Below, one piece after another: positions 16,571 through 24,162 of a stretch of DNA of 25,520 bases. The notes beneath the pieces are model-generated. The model was given only the letters and a program-made list of their open reading frames with translations. It did not search any database and had not been told where the DNA came from. Location of the stretch: assembly GCA_035415725.1 (NCBI GenBank), contig DAOOGN010000063.1:1-25520 (forward strand), in the 5' to 3' direction. The number at the start of each line of letters is the position of its first letter. Position 1 is the stretch's first letter. A program made the position numbers and the translations under genes. This stretch comes from DSWT01 sp035415725. GTDB taxonomy: Bacteria > Chloroflexota > Anaerolineae > B4-G1 > SLSP01.

Positions 16571-17206
16571 TCAAGTCAGAGGGGTCTTATCGACACGCAG
16601 GGCGCCCACCGCATCGCCACATGCGATGCAACTTATCCCTTCAATCGAAAAGTGCTTGCCGCGGCTCACCCAGTACAATGATTCTTGCAACAACCCCTCC
16701 AGCAGGGCGCAAGACGGCGCGGCTGAATGTCGCCCCCAACAAAATCCACAACGCTCCGTCATAAAAAAGAAGCTGTCTTCACTTTCGCCAAGCCGCACAT
16801 GATGGTCCGTGTAGCGGTTGAAGATCTCGGCCAGGACTTCAAGGCCAATGCGCATCCGTAGGGTGACCGGCAGAATCCTCAAGGCAAAATCGGCGAATCC
16901 GATCAAGCCCCCGAACCCTTCAATTCCATATTTGAAGCAGGTCTCACCCGAACGGCGGGCAATTCGTTGCCCCCCACGAATCCCATAAATTCCTTCTATC
17001 GCCTCGAAAAGTCGCCCCATTTCGTCAAACGTCATCCCCGGCTCGAAGTTGGGAGGCGGACAATGCTCGATAAAGTATTGCAAGCGCGCCGTATTCAGAA
17101 TGGCGTGAATACCGTTCTCTCCCATCACCTCCCGCATGGCCAGGAGCAGAATGCGCACAATTCTGTTAGGAAAATAATAATCACGTTGTTCTACAGTCAC
17201 ACTCAC
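16571..17206 (-). CDS. V4R-domain protein with cysteine cluster
   Basis: A 211-residue protein. The C-terminal half (about 125-205) is a V4R (4-vinyl reductase) domain, with CGFC at 153-156, PSC at 164-166, QESLYWVSRGK (174-184) and ISCIACGD (191-198). The five clustered cysteines fit a metal or Fe-S site, as proposed for V4R proteins. V4R domains occur in BchJ and as small-molecule or hydrocarbon-binding sensors in regulators. The N-terminal half is helical and conserved-looking but unnamed to me. The GTG start at 17206 overlaps the stop of the upstream hydrolase as GTGA, showing translational coupling. I infer a ligand-binding or carrier role; photosynthesis genes are absent. Confidence 0.8.
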   Translation of the reverse strand: MSVTVEQRDYYFPNRIVRILLLAMREVMGENGIHAILNTARLQYFIEHCPPPNFEPGMTFDEMGRLFEAIEGIYGIRGGQRIARRSGETCFKYGIEGFGGLIGFADFALRILPVTLRMRIGLEVLAEIFNRYTDHHVRLGESEDSFFFMTERCGFCWGRHSAAPSCALLEGLLQESLYWVSRGKHFSIEGISCIACGDAVGALRVDKTPLT

Positions 17207-17991
17207 GAGTCAACCAGGAATTCCAGGATGGTAGTATGAAAGTGGTCCCTTTCGTCCAGCATGGGAAAGTGCCCCGAATGCTCAAAATAATGGATCACAT
17301 GCGTTTTGACGCCCTGGCGTAGCAGTTCACCTTGCTTGGGATCGACGATGTTATCCTTGCGCCCATAAATGCCCATCGTTGGAACATGCAATTCATTCAG
17401 TTGGGGGCGCAGATCGGTGAGTCGCAAGTCGCGGATACTGGCGGAGAAGGACTCCCAGGTCGTGCGTGAAAGGTCCTTCTTTAGCATGCTATACAGGGTG
17501 CGCCAGTCCCTCGCATACGAGAGGGAAAGCAACTTCATGGACAAAGTCAACAGGCCCGGTATAGCATACAGCAGGCGAGCAAACTCACGGTATCCAGATA
17601 ATTTGAGTAAAAAGGCCAGCCCCGAACCGGTAACGGGGGAACCGACGACGGCAATCTTCGAGACACGTTGGGGATGGGTAAGGGCCAGGCTCAAAGAAAC
17701 CGTGCCGCCCATCGAGTGACCCATCACCCGGGCGTGCTCCAGGCCCATCCGTTCCATAAATTGGTCGACCATGCGCACATATTCAGAGACCGAAAAGGAG
17801 CCTTGCTTGGCCGATTCTCCAAATCCCCAAAAATCGAGCGCATACGTTTTATACTGACGGTCGGCCAGGTACTCCATCGTCGAGTACCAGTAACTCCATG
17901 ATCCAAGCCAACAATGCAACAGAACAACCGGCTTGCCGCGGCCGAAAGTTTCGTAGTGAACAATGCCCCGATCCGTAACAATAGAACTCAT
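17203..17991 (-). CDS. Alpha/beta hydrolase with intact catalytic triad
   Basis: A 262-residue alpha/beta hydrolase. LHCWLGSW (25-32) forms the oxyanion region, LDFWGFGES follows, and the nucleophile elbow is MGHSMGG with Ser93. The acid is probably Asp in GRKDN and the base His in EHSGHFPM. The fold family contains esterases, thioesterases, haloperoxidases and epoxide hydrolases, so the substrate is not readable. It aligns end to end with the gene at 5987-6775, which has Gly at the same position. The ATG at 17991 has only a weak ribosome binding site. A 90-base gap and an extended -10 box upstream suggest an internal promoter. The stop overlaps the V4R gene start by four bases. Confidence 0.9.
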   Translation of the reverse strand: MSSIVTDRGIVHYETFGRGKPVVLLHCWLGSWSYWYSTMEYLADRQYKTYALDFWGFGESAKQGSFSVSEYVRMVDQFMERMGLEHARVMGHSMGGTVSLSLALTHPQRVSKIAVVGSPVTGSGLAFLLKLSGYREFARLLYAIPGLLTLSMKLLSLSYARDWRTLYSMLKKDLSRTTWESFSASIRDLRLTDLRPQLNELHVPTMGIYGRKDNIVDPKQGELLRQGVKTHVIHYFEHSGHFPMLDERDHFHTTILEFLVDS

Positions 17992-18020
17992 CTGGTTTAA
18001 CCCTGTGCCCCTTTTCCTTT

Positions 18021-18029
18021 ATCATACCA
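18021..18029 (-). promoter_or_regulatory. Extended -10 promoter upstream of the first hydrolase
   Basis: The minus strand reads TGG then TATGAT (18021-18026) in the 90-base gap between the GTPase and hydrolase genes. It would give a leader of about 23 bases. No convincing -35 hexamer is present. It may provide extra transcription of the distal eight genes of the array. Confidence 0.35.
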
Positions 18030-18081
18030 CAAAGCCTATCCCCCCACGAAAAGAGGCCGTTGCAATTCGGTTAAAAAACGG

Positions 18082-18615
18082 TTACTCTTCATCCGTCAGT
18101 TCCAGGATGGAATAGAGTAACTCCAACAATACCTGTTTCACGCTTTCTTTGTCGGTTGCCACACATGGAACGACTTTGACTTCCGGTTCTACATGCAAGA
18201 CAATACGCAGGTCTTCCGGCGGCCAGGCGTCGCTCAGATCTTGTTTGTTGGCAGCGACGATGTAAGGCACCGGCGAATAACTGCGGAAGGTGTCCAGGAT
18301 ACGACGCGCTTCACGGAAAGTCTCCGGCCGGGTGCTATCCACCAACACAATAAACCCCAACATGCCCTCGGAGAGAATCTCCCACATGAAGTCAAAGCGG
18401 CGCTGCCCCGGCGTCCCGAAGAGATAGAGAATCAATTCATCGTCAATAGTAATGCGCCCGAAATCCATCGCTACCGTTGTCTGCTGTTTGATGCGCTCCG
18501 CCTCTCTGGAAATCTTCCGTTCAGTAGATACAACATCAATTTCACTGACACTTTGGATCAGCTCGGTCTTCCCGGATGAAAAGGGCCCGGTCACAACTAT
18601 CTTTAGCGTCTGCAT
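18082..18615 (-). CDS. Small Ras-like GTPase (COG2229/MglA-like group)
   Basis: A 177-residue single-domain GTPase. G1 is GPFSSGKT (10-17), the switch region TTVAMDFG (46-53) gives the G2 Thr, G3 is GTPGQ (67-71) with Gln71 in place of the Ras DxxGQ Gln, and G4 is NKQD (123-126). This pattern is known from bacterial predicted GTPases related to MglA and to SRP receptor beta, often encoded beside Roadblock/LC7 or DUF4388 proteins. MglA-type GTPases set polarity in gliding cells; a similar switch role here is inference. The ATG lies three bases after the DUF4388 gene with GGGAG upstream, so the two are co-translated and probably act together. Confidence 0.9.
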   Translation of the reverse strand: MQTLKIVVTGPFSSGKTELIQSVSEIDVVSTERKISREAERIKQQTTVAMDFGRITIDDELILYLFGTPGQRRFDFMWEILSEGMLGFIVLVDSTRPETFREARRILDTFRSYSPVPYIVAANKQDLSDAWPPEDLRIVLHVEPEVKVVPCVATDKESVKQVLLELLYSILELTDEE

Positions 18616-18618
18616 AAC

Positions 18619-19485
18619 CTATAGCTCCCGGATCCGGCTAATCAACTTCTGGACAATCCCCCGCTTGACAACCGGACGTTGCATCTGGGCTGCGGTCGGC
18701 GGCGGTGACGCCGGTGTCGCTGCGCCGGTGACACCGGGGCGTGTGGCGGGGGTAGGCATGCTCACCGGACGAGGGGGGCGGATAATCTCCACCAACCCTG
18801 CCTGAAGCAGGCTATAGACAATTTTGCGAATTTGCAGCTCGCTCATGCTGTTGAATTGAGCAATCTGACGAATGGTGTTGCTGGGGTTGACAAAAGAAAT
18901 CACGCGCCATTCCTCGACGCTGAGGTTCACATCGCGCAAAGGGGTGGTCGGACGGTCGGCAAACTTGAGCGGCACATCGAGGTCCGGCAGTTCGTCTTGC
19001 AGTCGCTCCCATTCCTTAACCCGGCGACTGCCTTCCATAATGACATTTTCAAGCGCGATGGAGGTGGCGATTTTGCCCTGCAGGGGTAGCTTGGAGGGTT
19101 CAAAACGGAACTGACCTTCGCCCCAGGAGAAAATCTGATAGACCAGATCCAGCACGTAGTCCCGCACACTTTTCACGACGACCTGCTGTTGCAGACGTCC
19201 ACTGGTAATCAGCACCTGCGCGATTTCCCGATCGGTCTTGCCGGGCATGTTCGTTTGAATCATCCGCACTTGCTCCGCCGTGAAGACGTTCGCCCGCTGT
19301 AATATGACGGGCAAACTGTCATCCACACCTTCAAGGGTCGCATATATCAGCTTCCCTTCACGAAAACAAAGGTATGAGCTTTTCTGCGCTCCTTCGAGGT
19401 ACAGCGTTCCTGTCTTACGGGCCAGATTAATGAGGTTCAGCAATTGCGTGATTCCAAAGTCTTCTAACCTGCCTTTGAGTGCCAT
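18619..19485 (-). CDS. DUF4388 protein with proline-rich linker and basic tail
   Basis: A 288-residue protein. Residues 1-155 are a DUF4388 (PatA-like N-terminal) domain, opening ALKGRLEDFGITQLLNLINL with RKTGTLYL (23-30) and FREGKLIYA (41-49), and later WGEGQFRFEP (121-130). Residues 185-235 look like a winged-helix module (VEEWRVISFVNPSNTIRQIA). A Pro/Thr/Ala linker (238-268) leads to a basic amphipathic tail KRGIVQKLISRIREL, perhaps for membrane or partner binding. DUF4388 proteins often accompany small GTPases and two-component systems. The ATG at 19485 is better spaced from AAGGA than the in-frame TTG two codons earlier. It is the first gene of the array. Confidence 0.85.
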   Translation of the reverse strand: MALKGRLEDFGITQLLNLINLARKTGTLYLEGAQKSSYLCFREGKLIYATLEGVDDSLPVILQRANVFTAEQVRMIQTNMPGKTDREIAQVLITSGRLQQQVVVKSVRDYVLDLVYQIFSWGEGQFRFEPSKLPLQGKIATSIALENVIMEGSRRVKEWERLQDELPDLDVPLKFADRPTTPLRDVNLSVEEWRVISFVNPSNTIRQIAQFNSMSELQIRKIVYSLLQAGLVEIIRPPRPVSMPTPATRPGVTGAATPASPPPTAAQMQRPVVKRGIVQKLISRIREL

Positions 19486-19634
19486 TTCCAACCGTCCTTA
19501 ATCTATTGATAAAAGGAGTCTCATGACCGGCGAGAGAAAATTACCAGGCCGCCAAGCGCAAAATGCCATACCTCTCTCCCAGTTTACCATCAGACCGGCA
19601 TGCTATCGAGCCTGTATAACATACAATTATAACC

Positions 19635-19662
19635 ATTATAAACGTGTTCCTCTAGTGAGCAA
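19635..19662 (-). promoter_or_regulatory. Promoter for the ten-gene array
   Basis: On the minus strand TTGCTC (19657-19662) and a perfect TATAAT (19635-19640) are 16 bases apart. A second TATAAT follows at 19626-19631, giving a TTATAATGG/TTATAATTG direct repeat. The predicted transcript has a leader of about 140 bases before the DUF4388 start. The -35 is weak, the -10 strong. Confidence 0.55.
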
Positions 19663-19685
19663 ATAACAACATCTATCACGTTTTT

Positions 19686-21536
19686 TTAACTTCCCATTGA
19701 CTGATTCACCACGGTAGCAACGTTTTGTTTGAAGGCAGCAGCCTGCGCCAGGATTTCTCGCGCCCCCTGTTGCGCTGCCTCGCCCTGCGTACCCAACATT
19801 TGCGACAGCTCCGCCACCCGTGACTCATCCGTTAAGCGCACGACCTGGGTCACGGTGCGCCCGTGGGACACCTGCTTTTGCACGCCAAAATGCACGTCGC
19901 CAAAACCCGCCAGTTGCGGCAGGTGGGTGATGCACAGCACCTGATGATGTACATCATCAGCCCCAGCGCCACGGAGCGTTGTCAGTTGCCAGAGCTTCGC
20001 GCCAACCAGCGCGCCAACACGCCCACCGATGCCCTGGTCGATTTCATCAAAGATGAGCGTGGGAGTGCGGTCGGCGCGCGCGAGCACCGTCTTGAGCGCC
20101 AGCATCAACCGTGCGGTTTCACCACCGGAAGCGATGCGCGTCATCGGTTTCAGCCCCTCGCCCACGTTGGGCGCGATGAGAAACTCGACGTGATCGATGC
20201 CTGTCGCGTCAAAAGCCGCCTGGGTGACCACTTCATCCGCGAACGTCTCTGTTCCACGGCTGGTCACCGCCAACTCCGCCGGCAAAGCGTCGGTCAGAGG
20301 CACCCCCTCGACATCCTGACGCCACTGAAACGCCACCCCCAGGCGCGCCCCTTCCATCCGCAAGTCTTGCAATTCGGCCTCGGCAGCGGCGGACAACTGA
20401 GCAGCGGCGGCCTGCCGTTTCTGTGACAGTTCTTGACACAACACCGCACATTGTTCAAGCCAGGCCGACTCGGCAGCCCCTAACTCGGCAATCCGTTCGT
20501 CGCTGTGCTCGAGCGTTTCGAGTTCGGCGGCGGCTTGCGTGGCATACAGCAGCACTTCCTCAACGGTACCGCCGTACTTGCGCGTCAACTGCCGCAATAG
20601 CGACAGTCGCTCCTCAACCCACGCCAGCCGCCGGGGATTGAACTCGATGCCGCTCAGGTAGTCGCGCAACCCGTGCGCCACATCCTCCACCTGATATCCC
20701 ACTTCCTCCAGCATCTGCGCCTGGGGGACGAGAGTCGCATCGATGCGCGACAACGCGGCCATGTCCCGCTGCGCCTGCCCGACCAAATCCAGGATGGCGG
20801 GCGACTGGCCACGCCCTTCTTCCAAGATCGCTACCAGACTGGAGGCCAATGCCGTCAACTGCTCGGCATTCGAGAGGCGTACCAATTCCGCCTCCAGCGT
20901 CTCTTTTTCACCCGGCGTCGGCTTGGCGGTGTTGATCTCCTCCACCTGAAAGCGCAGCAGGTCTATGCGCTGCATCCGCTCGCGTTCATTTTGGCGCAGG
21001 GTGTGCAACTCACGCCGCACGGCGTGAATCTGCTGCACCAACCCGGCCACCTGCATCCGCAACGCCTCCAACCCGGCGAATCGATCCAGCAGATACAAAT
21101 GCTCGCGCACGCGCAATAAGCTCAGGTGTTCGCTCTGCCCATGGACATCGATCAACCTCTCGGCAATGTCACGCAGTAAAGCGATAGAGACCACGCGCCC
21201 GTTAATCCGCGCTACCGTCCGCCCACTACTGCGCAGTTCTCGGCTCAACCACAACGTATCGGCCGGCTCCCCTTCCAGTTCTTCACGCTTGAGAACGGCA
21301 GTAAGTTCTTGCATTTCCAACGGGGCAAGCATAAAAAGCCCTTCCACGCAGGCATACTCGGCGCCCTGGCGCACTGCCGTCGTGTCGGCGCGCCCGCCGA
21401 GGAGCAGAGCGACGGCATCGATGAGGATCGATTTTCCGGCGCCGGTCTCCCCCGTCAGGACATTAAAGCCCGGTTCTAACGTCAAGTGGAGTTCATCAAT
21501 AATGGCGAAATCTTTGATATACAGTTCTCGTAACAC
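19686..21536 (-). CDS. recN: DNA repair protein RecN
   Basis: A 616-residue SMC-like ATPase of double-strand break repair. The Walker A motif GETGAGKS is at about 30-37 after the family opening LRELYIKDFAIIDEL. LIDVHGQSEHLSLL is the Q-loop region. A coiled-coil middle follows (about 150-380). The C-terminal ATPase half has SGGETARLMLALK (signature) and LIFDEIDQGIGG (Walker B), then CITHLPQLAGFGD. Length is slightly above the usual 550-570 residues. The start is GTG at 21536, with GGTGG just upstream. It is transcribed away from dxs, and a probable promoter for the downstream ten-gene array lies just past its end, so it is likely a separate unit. Confidence 0.95.
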   Translation of the reverse strand: MLRELYIKDFAIIDELHLTLEPGFNVLTGETGAGKSILIDAVALLLGGRADTTAVRQGAEYACVEGLFMLAPLEMQELTAVLKREELEGEPADTLWLSRELRSSGRTVARINGRVVSIALLRDIAERLIDVHGQSEHLSLLRVREHLYLLDRFAGLEALRMQVAGLVQQIHAVRRELHTLRQNERERMQRIDLLRFQVEEINTAKPTPGEKETLEAELVRLSNAEQLTALASSLVAILEEGRGQSPAILDLVGQAQRDMAALSRIDATLVPQAQMLEEVGYQVEDVAHGLRDYLSGIEFNPRRLAWVEERLSLLRQLTRKYGGTVEEVLLYATQAAAELETLEHSDERIAELGAAESAWLEQCAVLCQELSQKRQAAAAQLSAAAEAELQDLRMEGARLGVAFQWRQDVEGVPLTDALPAELAVTSRGTETFADEVVTQAAFDATGIDHVEFLIAPNVGEGLKPMTRIASGGETARLMLALKTVLARADRTPTLIFDEIDQGIGGRVGALVGAKLWQLTTLRGAGADDVHHQVLCITHLPQLAGFGDVHFGVQKQVSHGRTVTQVVRLTDESRVAELSQMLGTQGEAAQQGAREILAQAAAFKQNVATVVNQSMGS

Positions 21537-21784
21537 AATCCACCCACATCACAAAAGTCCTTCCGACGCGAGTATAGGGCAAATTATTGGGCAATGTTTA
21601 GCTCAGTCGGGGAACCGCCCCCAGCCATTCAGTGCCATTCTCAGGTGGCCGGCGACTCTTTGCCCATAAAATCTGTCGCATACCCCTCCGACGCAACATC
21701 CTGCCGGAAAGCTCATTCAGAGGATATACCCTTTTGCCCCATAAGACAAGTGAGCAGGATCATCTCAGGACCTCTTCTCTATTC

Positions 21785-22012
21785 GTAACGATTCAGCCGC
21801 CCTTGCCAGGTGGCGAATGGGACTTTGAGGATGGTGCATCATGGGTTGACACTTCGGCCATAGGCGCTGACTCTCTCATCCCCCAACCCCCTTCTCCCCC
21901 GCAAGCGGGGAAGAAGGGAGCAAGGTGGGGGTGTGGCGGGCAGCTTCGCTGCCCGCCACACCCCCTACAAAAATTCCCCTTCCTGGGGGGAAGGGGGACA
22001 AGGGGAATGGGC
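21785..22012 (+). repeat. Dispersed palindromic intergenic repeat, copy 1
   Basis: A 228-base element matching a second copy at 25312-25520 in the same orientation. Both share GTAAC, ATTCAGCC, CCTTGCCAGGTGGCGAA, CTCTCATCCCCCA, CCCCCTTCTCCCCCGCAAGC and CCTTCCTGGGGGGAAGGGGG. Inside are three stem-loops: one around the CCCGCAAGCGGG core, an 18-bp perfect stem at 21927-21965, and CCCCTTCC/GGAAGGGG near the end. No open reading frame or terminal inverted repeat typical of a transposon is seen. Sequences of this style are common between genes in Chloroflexota genomes (from memory). Confidence 0.8.
21927..21965. repeat. 18-bp perfect hairpin inside repeat copy 1
   Basis: GGGGGTGTGGCGGGCAGC (21927-21944) pairs completely with GCTGCCCGCCACACCCCC (21948-21965) across a TTC loop. 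In the other copy the centre is shortened to GGGGGTGT-GGCG-ACACCCCC, still a palindrome. No T-tract follows directly, so a classic intrinsic terminator is unlikely. Confidence 0.85.
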
Positions 22013-22193
22013 TTATAGGAACACGCCTAGCCCGTCATTCAAGAGTCCCCGGCATACCAAAATCAGCACCAAACCTGCTATAGGGAATAAGTTGCTGCAC
22101 CAGGTTTACCGGCCTGAATAAATACCTCTATTCTATCAAATCATACCAAAATCCTACAAAAGGCTATCTTGATAGGTTTTGAGAGGAGATTTG

Positions 22194-22202
22194 TGCTATG
22201 AT
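22194..22202 (+). promoter_or_regulatory. Extended -10 promoter for dxs
   Basis: TGC immediately precedes TATGAT (22197-22202). TTGATA at 22169-22174 is 22 bases upstream, too far for a normal -35, and it overlaps a small palindrome CTATC-TT-GATAG (22164-22175) that could be an operator. Transcription would begin near 22209, giving a leader of about 95 bases. Confidence 0.45.
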
Positions 22203-22237
22203 AAATCTATTCAATCTATGGCAACGACAACCCGCAT

Positions 22238-22264
22238 CTGTGGTGAAGCCACAGTTGGTTTTTT
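22238..22264 (+). terminator. Terminator-like hairpin in the dxs leader (possible attenuator)
   Basis: CTGTGG (22238-22243) pairs with CCACAG (22249-22254) around a TGAAG loop. AACC at 22229-22232 can pair with GGTT at 22257-22260 as an outer stem. Six T residues (22259-22264) follow. It lies between the proposed promoter and the dxs start, as an attenuator would. The inner stem is short, so it may be a weak or conditional terminator. Confidence 0.4.
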
Positions 22265-22304
22265 GTGCACCGGCGTTGTCGGCCAATCATGGGAAGGGGA
22301 CATC

Positions 22305-24161
22305 ATGACACAGCTACTGGATCAGATCAAGAAACCGGAGGACCTCAAACATCTGGAACGTCCCGCGCTTGAGCAGATCGCCGCGGAGATCCGGCAACAC
22401 ATCATTACAACAGTTCTGGAAAAGGGGGGGCATATGGCCTCCAACCTGGGGGTTGTCGAATTGACCATCGCCCTGCACATCGTCTTCGATAGCCCGCGCG
22501 ACAAACTGATCTGGGACGTCAGCCATCAATGTTATGCGCACAAGCTACTCACCGGGCGCCTGCATGATTTTGCTACACTGCGGCAGTATGACGGGCTTTC
22601 CGGCTACAGCGAGCCGCGCGAAAGCGTCCATGACGTTATTACCGCCGGCCATGTGGGGACGTCGATTTCGACAGCGCTGGGGATCGCAACAGCGCGCGAC
22701 CTGCAGGGTGAGGATTTCCACGTGGTCGCCATCATCGGCGACGGCTCCATCACCGCAGGGATGACGCTGGAAGGTTTCAATCACGCGGGCTACCTGCAAA
22801 AACGTTTTATCGTCGTCCTCAATGATAACGAGATGTCGATCTCGCCCAGCGTCGGCGCGATTGCCAATCAGCTCAACACAGCACCGGCTACCTCCCCCGC
22901 CCTCTGGGAAGCTCTGGGCTTTCACTACATCGGTCCGGTGGATGGGCACGACCTCGATGCTCTGCAAACACAATTGCGTGCCGCCAAGGCGATAGTGGAC
23001 AGGCCTGTGGTGGTCCACGTGCGCACGCAGAAAGGCAAGGGCTACCGTCCCGCCGAAGCCGACCCGGAGAAGTGGCACGGCGTCGCGCCCAAGACCACCC
23101 CCAAAACAAACGCGCCCACCTACAGCCAGGTTTTCGGCGATACGGTGACGGCCATGGCGCGCGCCGACAAGCGTGTGGTCGCCATCACCGCGGCTATGCC
23201 CTCAGGCACCGGACTGAGCGGTTTTGCACGAACGTTTCCGGAGCGCTTTTTCGATGTCGGGATTGCCGAACAACACGCCGTCACCTTCGCCGCCGGCCTG
23301 GCGGTGCAGGGGATGCGCCCCGTCGCGGCAATTTATTCCAGTTTCCTGCAGCGCGCTTACGATCAACTAATCCACGACGTGGCGCTACAAAATCTGCCGG
23401 TCATCTTTGCCATCGACCGGGGCGGCATCGTTGGCGACGATGGTCGCACGCATCAAGGGGTGTTCGATCTGGCCTACCTGCGTAGCATCCCCAACTTCAC
23501 CGTGATGGCGCCCAAAGACGAGGCGGAACTGGTCGAGATGCTCTGGACGGCGTTGACCATCAACGGTCCGGTTGCCATCCGTTATCCTCGGGGAGCAGGC
23601 GAAGGAGTGACCCTGCCCACCCGGCCGCAGACGCTTCCCGTCGGGCGCGCGGAAATGTTGCGTGCGGGGGCGGATTTAGCCATTCTTGCCGTAGGCCCTA
23701 TGGTTTATCCGGCGCTGGAGGCAGCGCAGGCTCTCTCCAGCCGGGGAGTGGAGGCCGCCGTCATCAACGCCCGTTTCGTCAAACCGCTGGATGGCGATTT
23801 GCTCAAGAGTCTGGCACTGGACTTCAACCGCCTGGTGACCGTCGAAGAAGGAGTGCTGGCAGGCGGGTTTGGTTCCGCGGTGCTGGAGATGCTGGAAACG
23901 CGCGGGCTGAACCGCGTCACCCTCAAGCGCCTCGGTGTGCCCGACGAATTTGTCGAACATGGTGAGCGCCGTATTTTCTTGAAACGCTACAACCTCGATG
24001 CCGCCGGCATTGTCAGCGTGATCCAGCACACGTTCCCCGAGCTGTTCAGCGCACTCTGGTATTACAACGCCGAGTTGCCGGGCAGTCGCGCGCTCGCCGG
24101 CATGCCCGGATTCGAAGCCGGCGTCCGGCCTTCTCTCCTTGACCGTGGCATCACAGGCTAG
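22305..24161 (+). CDS. dxs: 1-deoxy-D-xylulose-5-phosphate synthase
   Basis: A 618-residue thiamine-diphosphate enzyme that condenses pyruvate and glyceraldehyde 3-phosphate, the first step of the MEP isoprenoid pathway. The family order is present: GGHMASNLGVVELTIALH, WDVSHQCYAHKLLTGR, GHVGTSISTALG, the ThDP motif GDGSITAGM through NDNEMSIS, then the pyrimidine-binding domain with VGIAEQHAVTFAAGLA, and a C-terminal transketolase-type domain (GVLAGGFGSAV). I placed the start at ATG 22305, preceded by GGGAAGGGGA and matching the usual N-terminus. The frame is open further upstream to 22179, and an ATG at 22218 would add 29 unlikely residues. It leads a two-gene operon with dxr. Confidence 0.96.
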   Translation: MTQLLDQIKKPEDLKHLERPALEQIAAEIRQHIITTVLEKGGHMASNLGVVELTIALHIVFDSPRDKLIWDVSHQCYAHKLLTGRLHDFATLRQYDGLSGYSEPRESVHDVITAGHVGTSISTALGIATARDLQGEDFHVVAIIGDGSITAGMTLEGFNHAGYLQKRFIVVLNDNEMSISPSVGAIANQLNTAPATSPALWEALGFHYIGPVDGHDLDALQTQLRAAKAIVDRPVVVHVRTQKGKGYRPAEADPEKWHGVAPKTTPKTNAPTYSQVFGDTVTAMARADKRVVAITAAMPSGTGLSGFARTFPERFFDVGIAEQHAVTFAAGLAVQGMRPVAAIYSSFLQRAYDQLIHDVALQNLPVIFAIDRGGIVGDDGRTHQGVFDLAYLRSIPNFTVMAPKDEAELVEMLWTALTINGPVAIRYPRGAGEGVTLPTRPQTLPVGRAEMLRAGADLAILAVGPMVYPALEAAQALSSRGVEAAVINARFVKPLDGDLLKSLALDFNRLVTVEEGVLAGGFGSAVLEMLETRGLNRVTLKRLGVPDEFVEHGERRIFLKRYNLDAAGIVSVIQHTFPELFSALWYYNAELPGSRALAGMPGFEAGVRPSLLDRGITG

Positions 24162-24162
24162 G

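Larger units (their letters stand above)
21537..22304. other. Divergent intergenic region between recN and dxs
   Basis: This 768-base gap holds no credible gene. From left to right: the recN upstream region (21537-21784) with no recognisable element; one copy of a dispersed hairpin-rich repeat (21785-22012); an AT-richer stretch (22013-22165) with the 12-mer CATACCAAAATC at 22053-22064 and again at 22142-22153; and the dxs promoter and leader. Short open frames here lack ribosome binding sites and coding character. Confidence 0.7.

Noticed and set aside
19641..19687. AAACGTG...CACGTTTTTTT inverted repeat as a terminator
   Set aside because: The T-tract is on the plus strand where no gene needs ending, and the arms are about 35 bases apart. 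It does not serve recN.
21589..21665. tRNA-like stretch: GGGCAA and TTGCCC 77 bases apart, with TTTAGCTCAGTCGG at the D-arm position
   Set aside because: There is no matching D-stem, no GGTTCGA-type T-arm and no clear anticodon stem. Pairing of the ends is probably chance or a long-decayed relic.
22179..22304. N-terminal extension of dxs, from GTG/ATG codons at or after 22179
   Set aside because: The frame is open, but it crosses the proposed promoter and hairpin, lacks family similarity, and the ATG at 22305 has a strong ribosome binding site.
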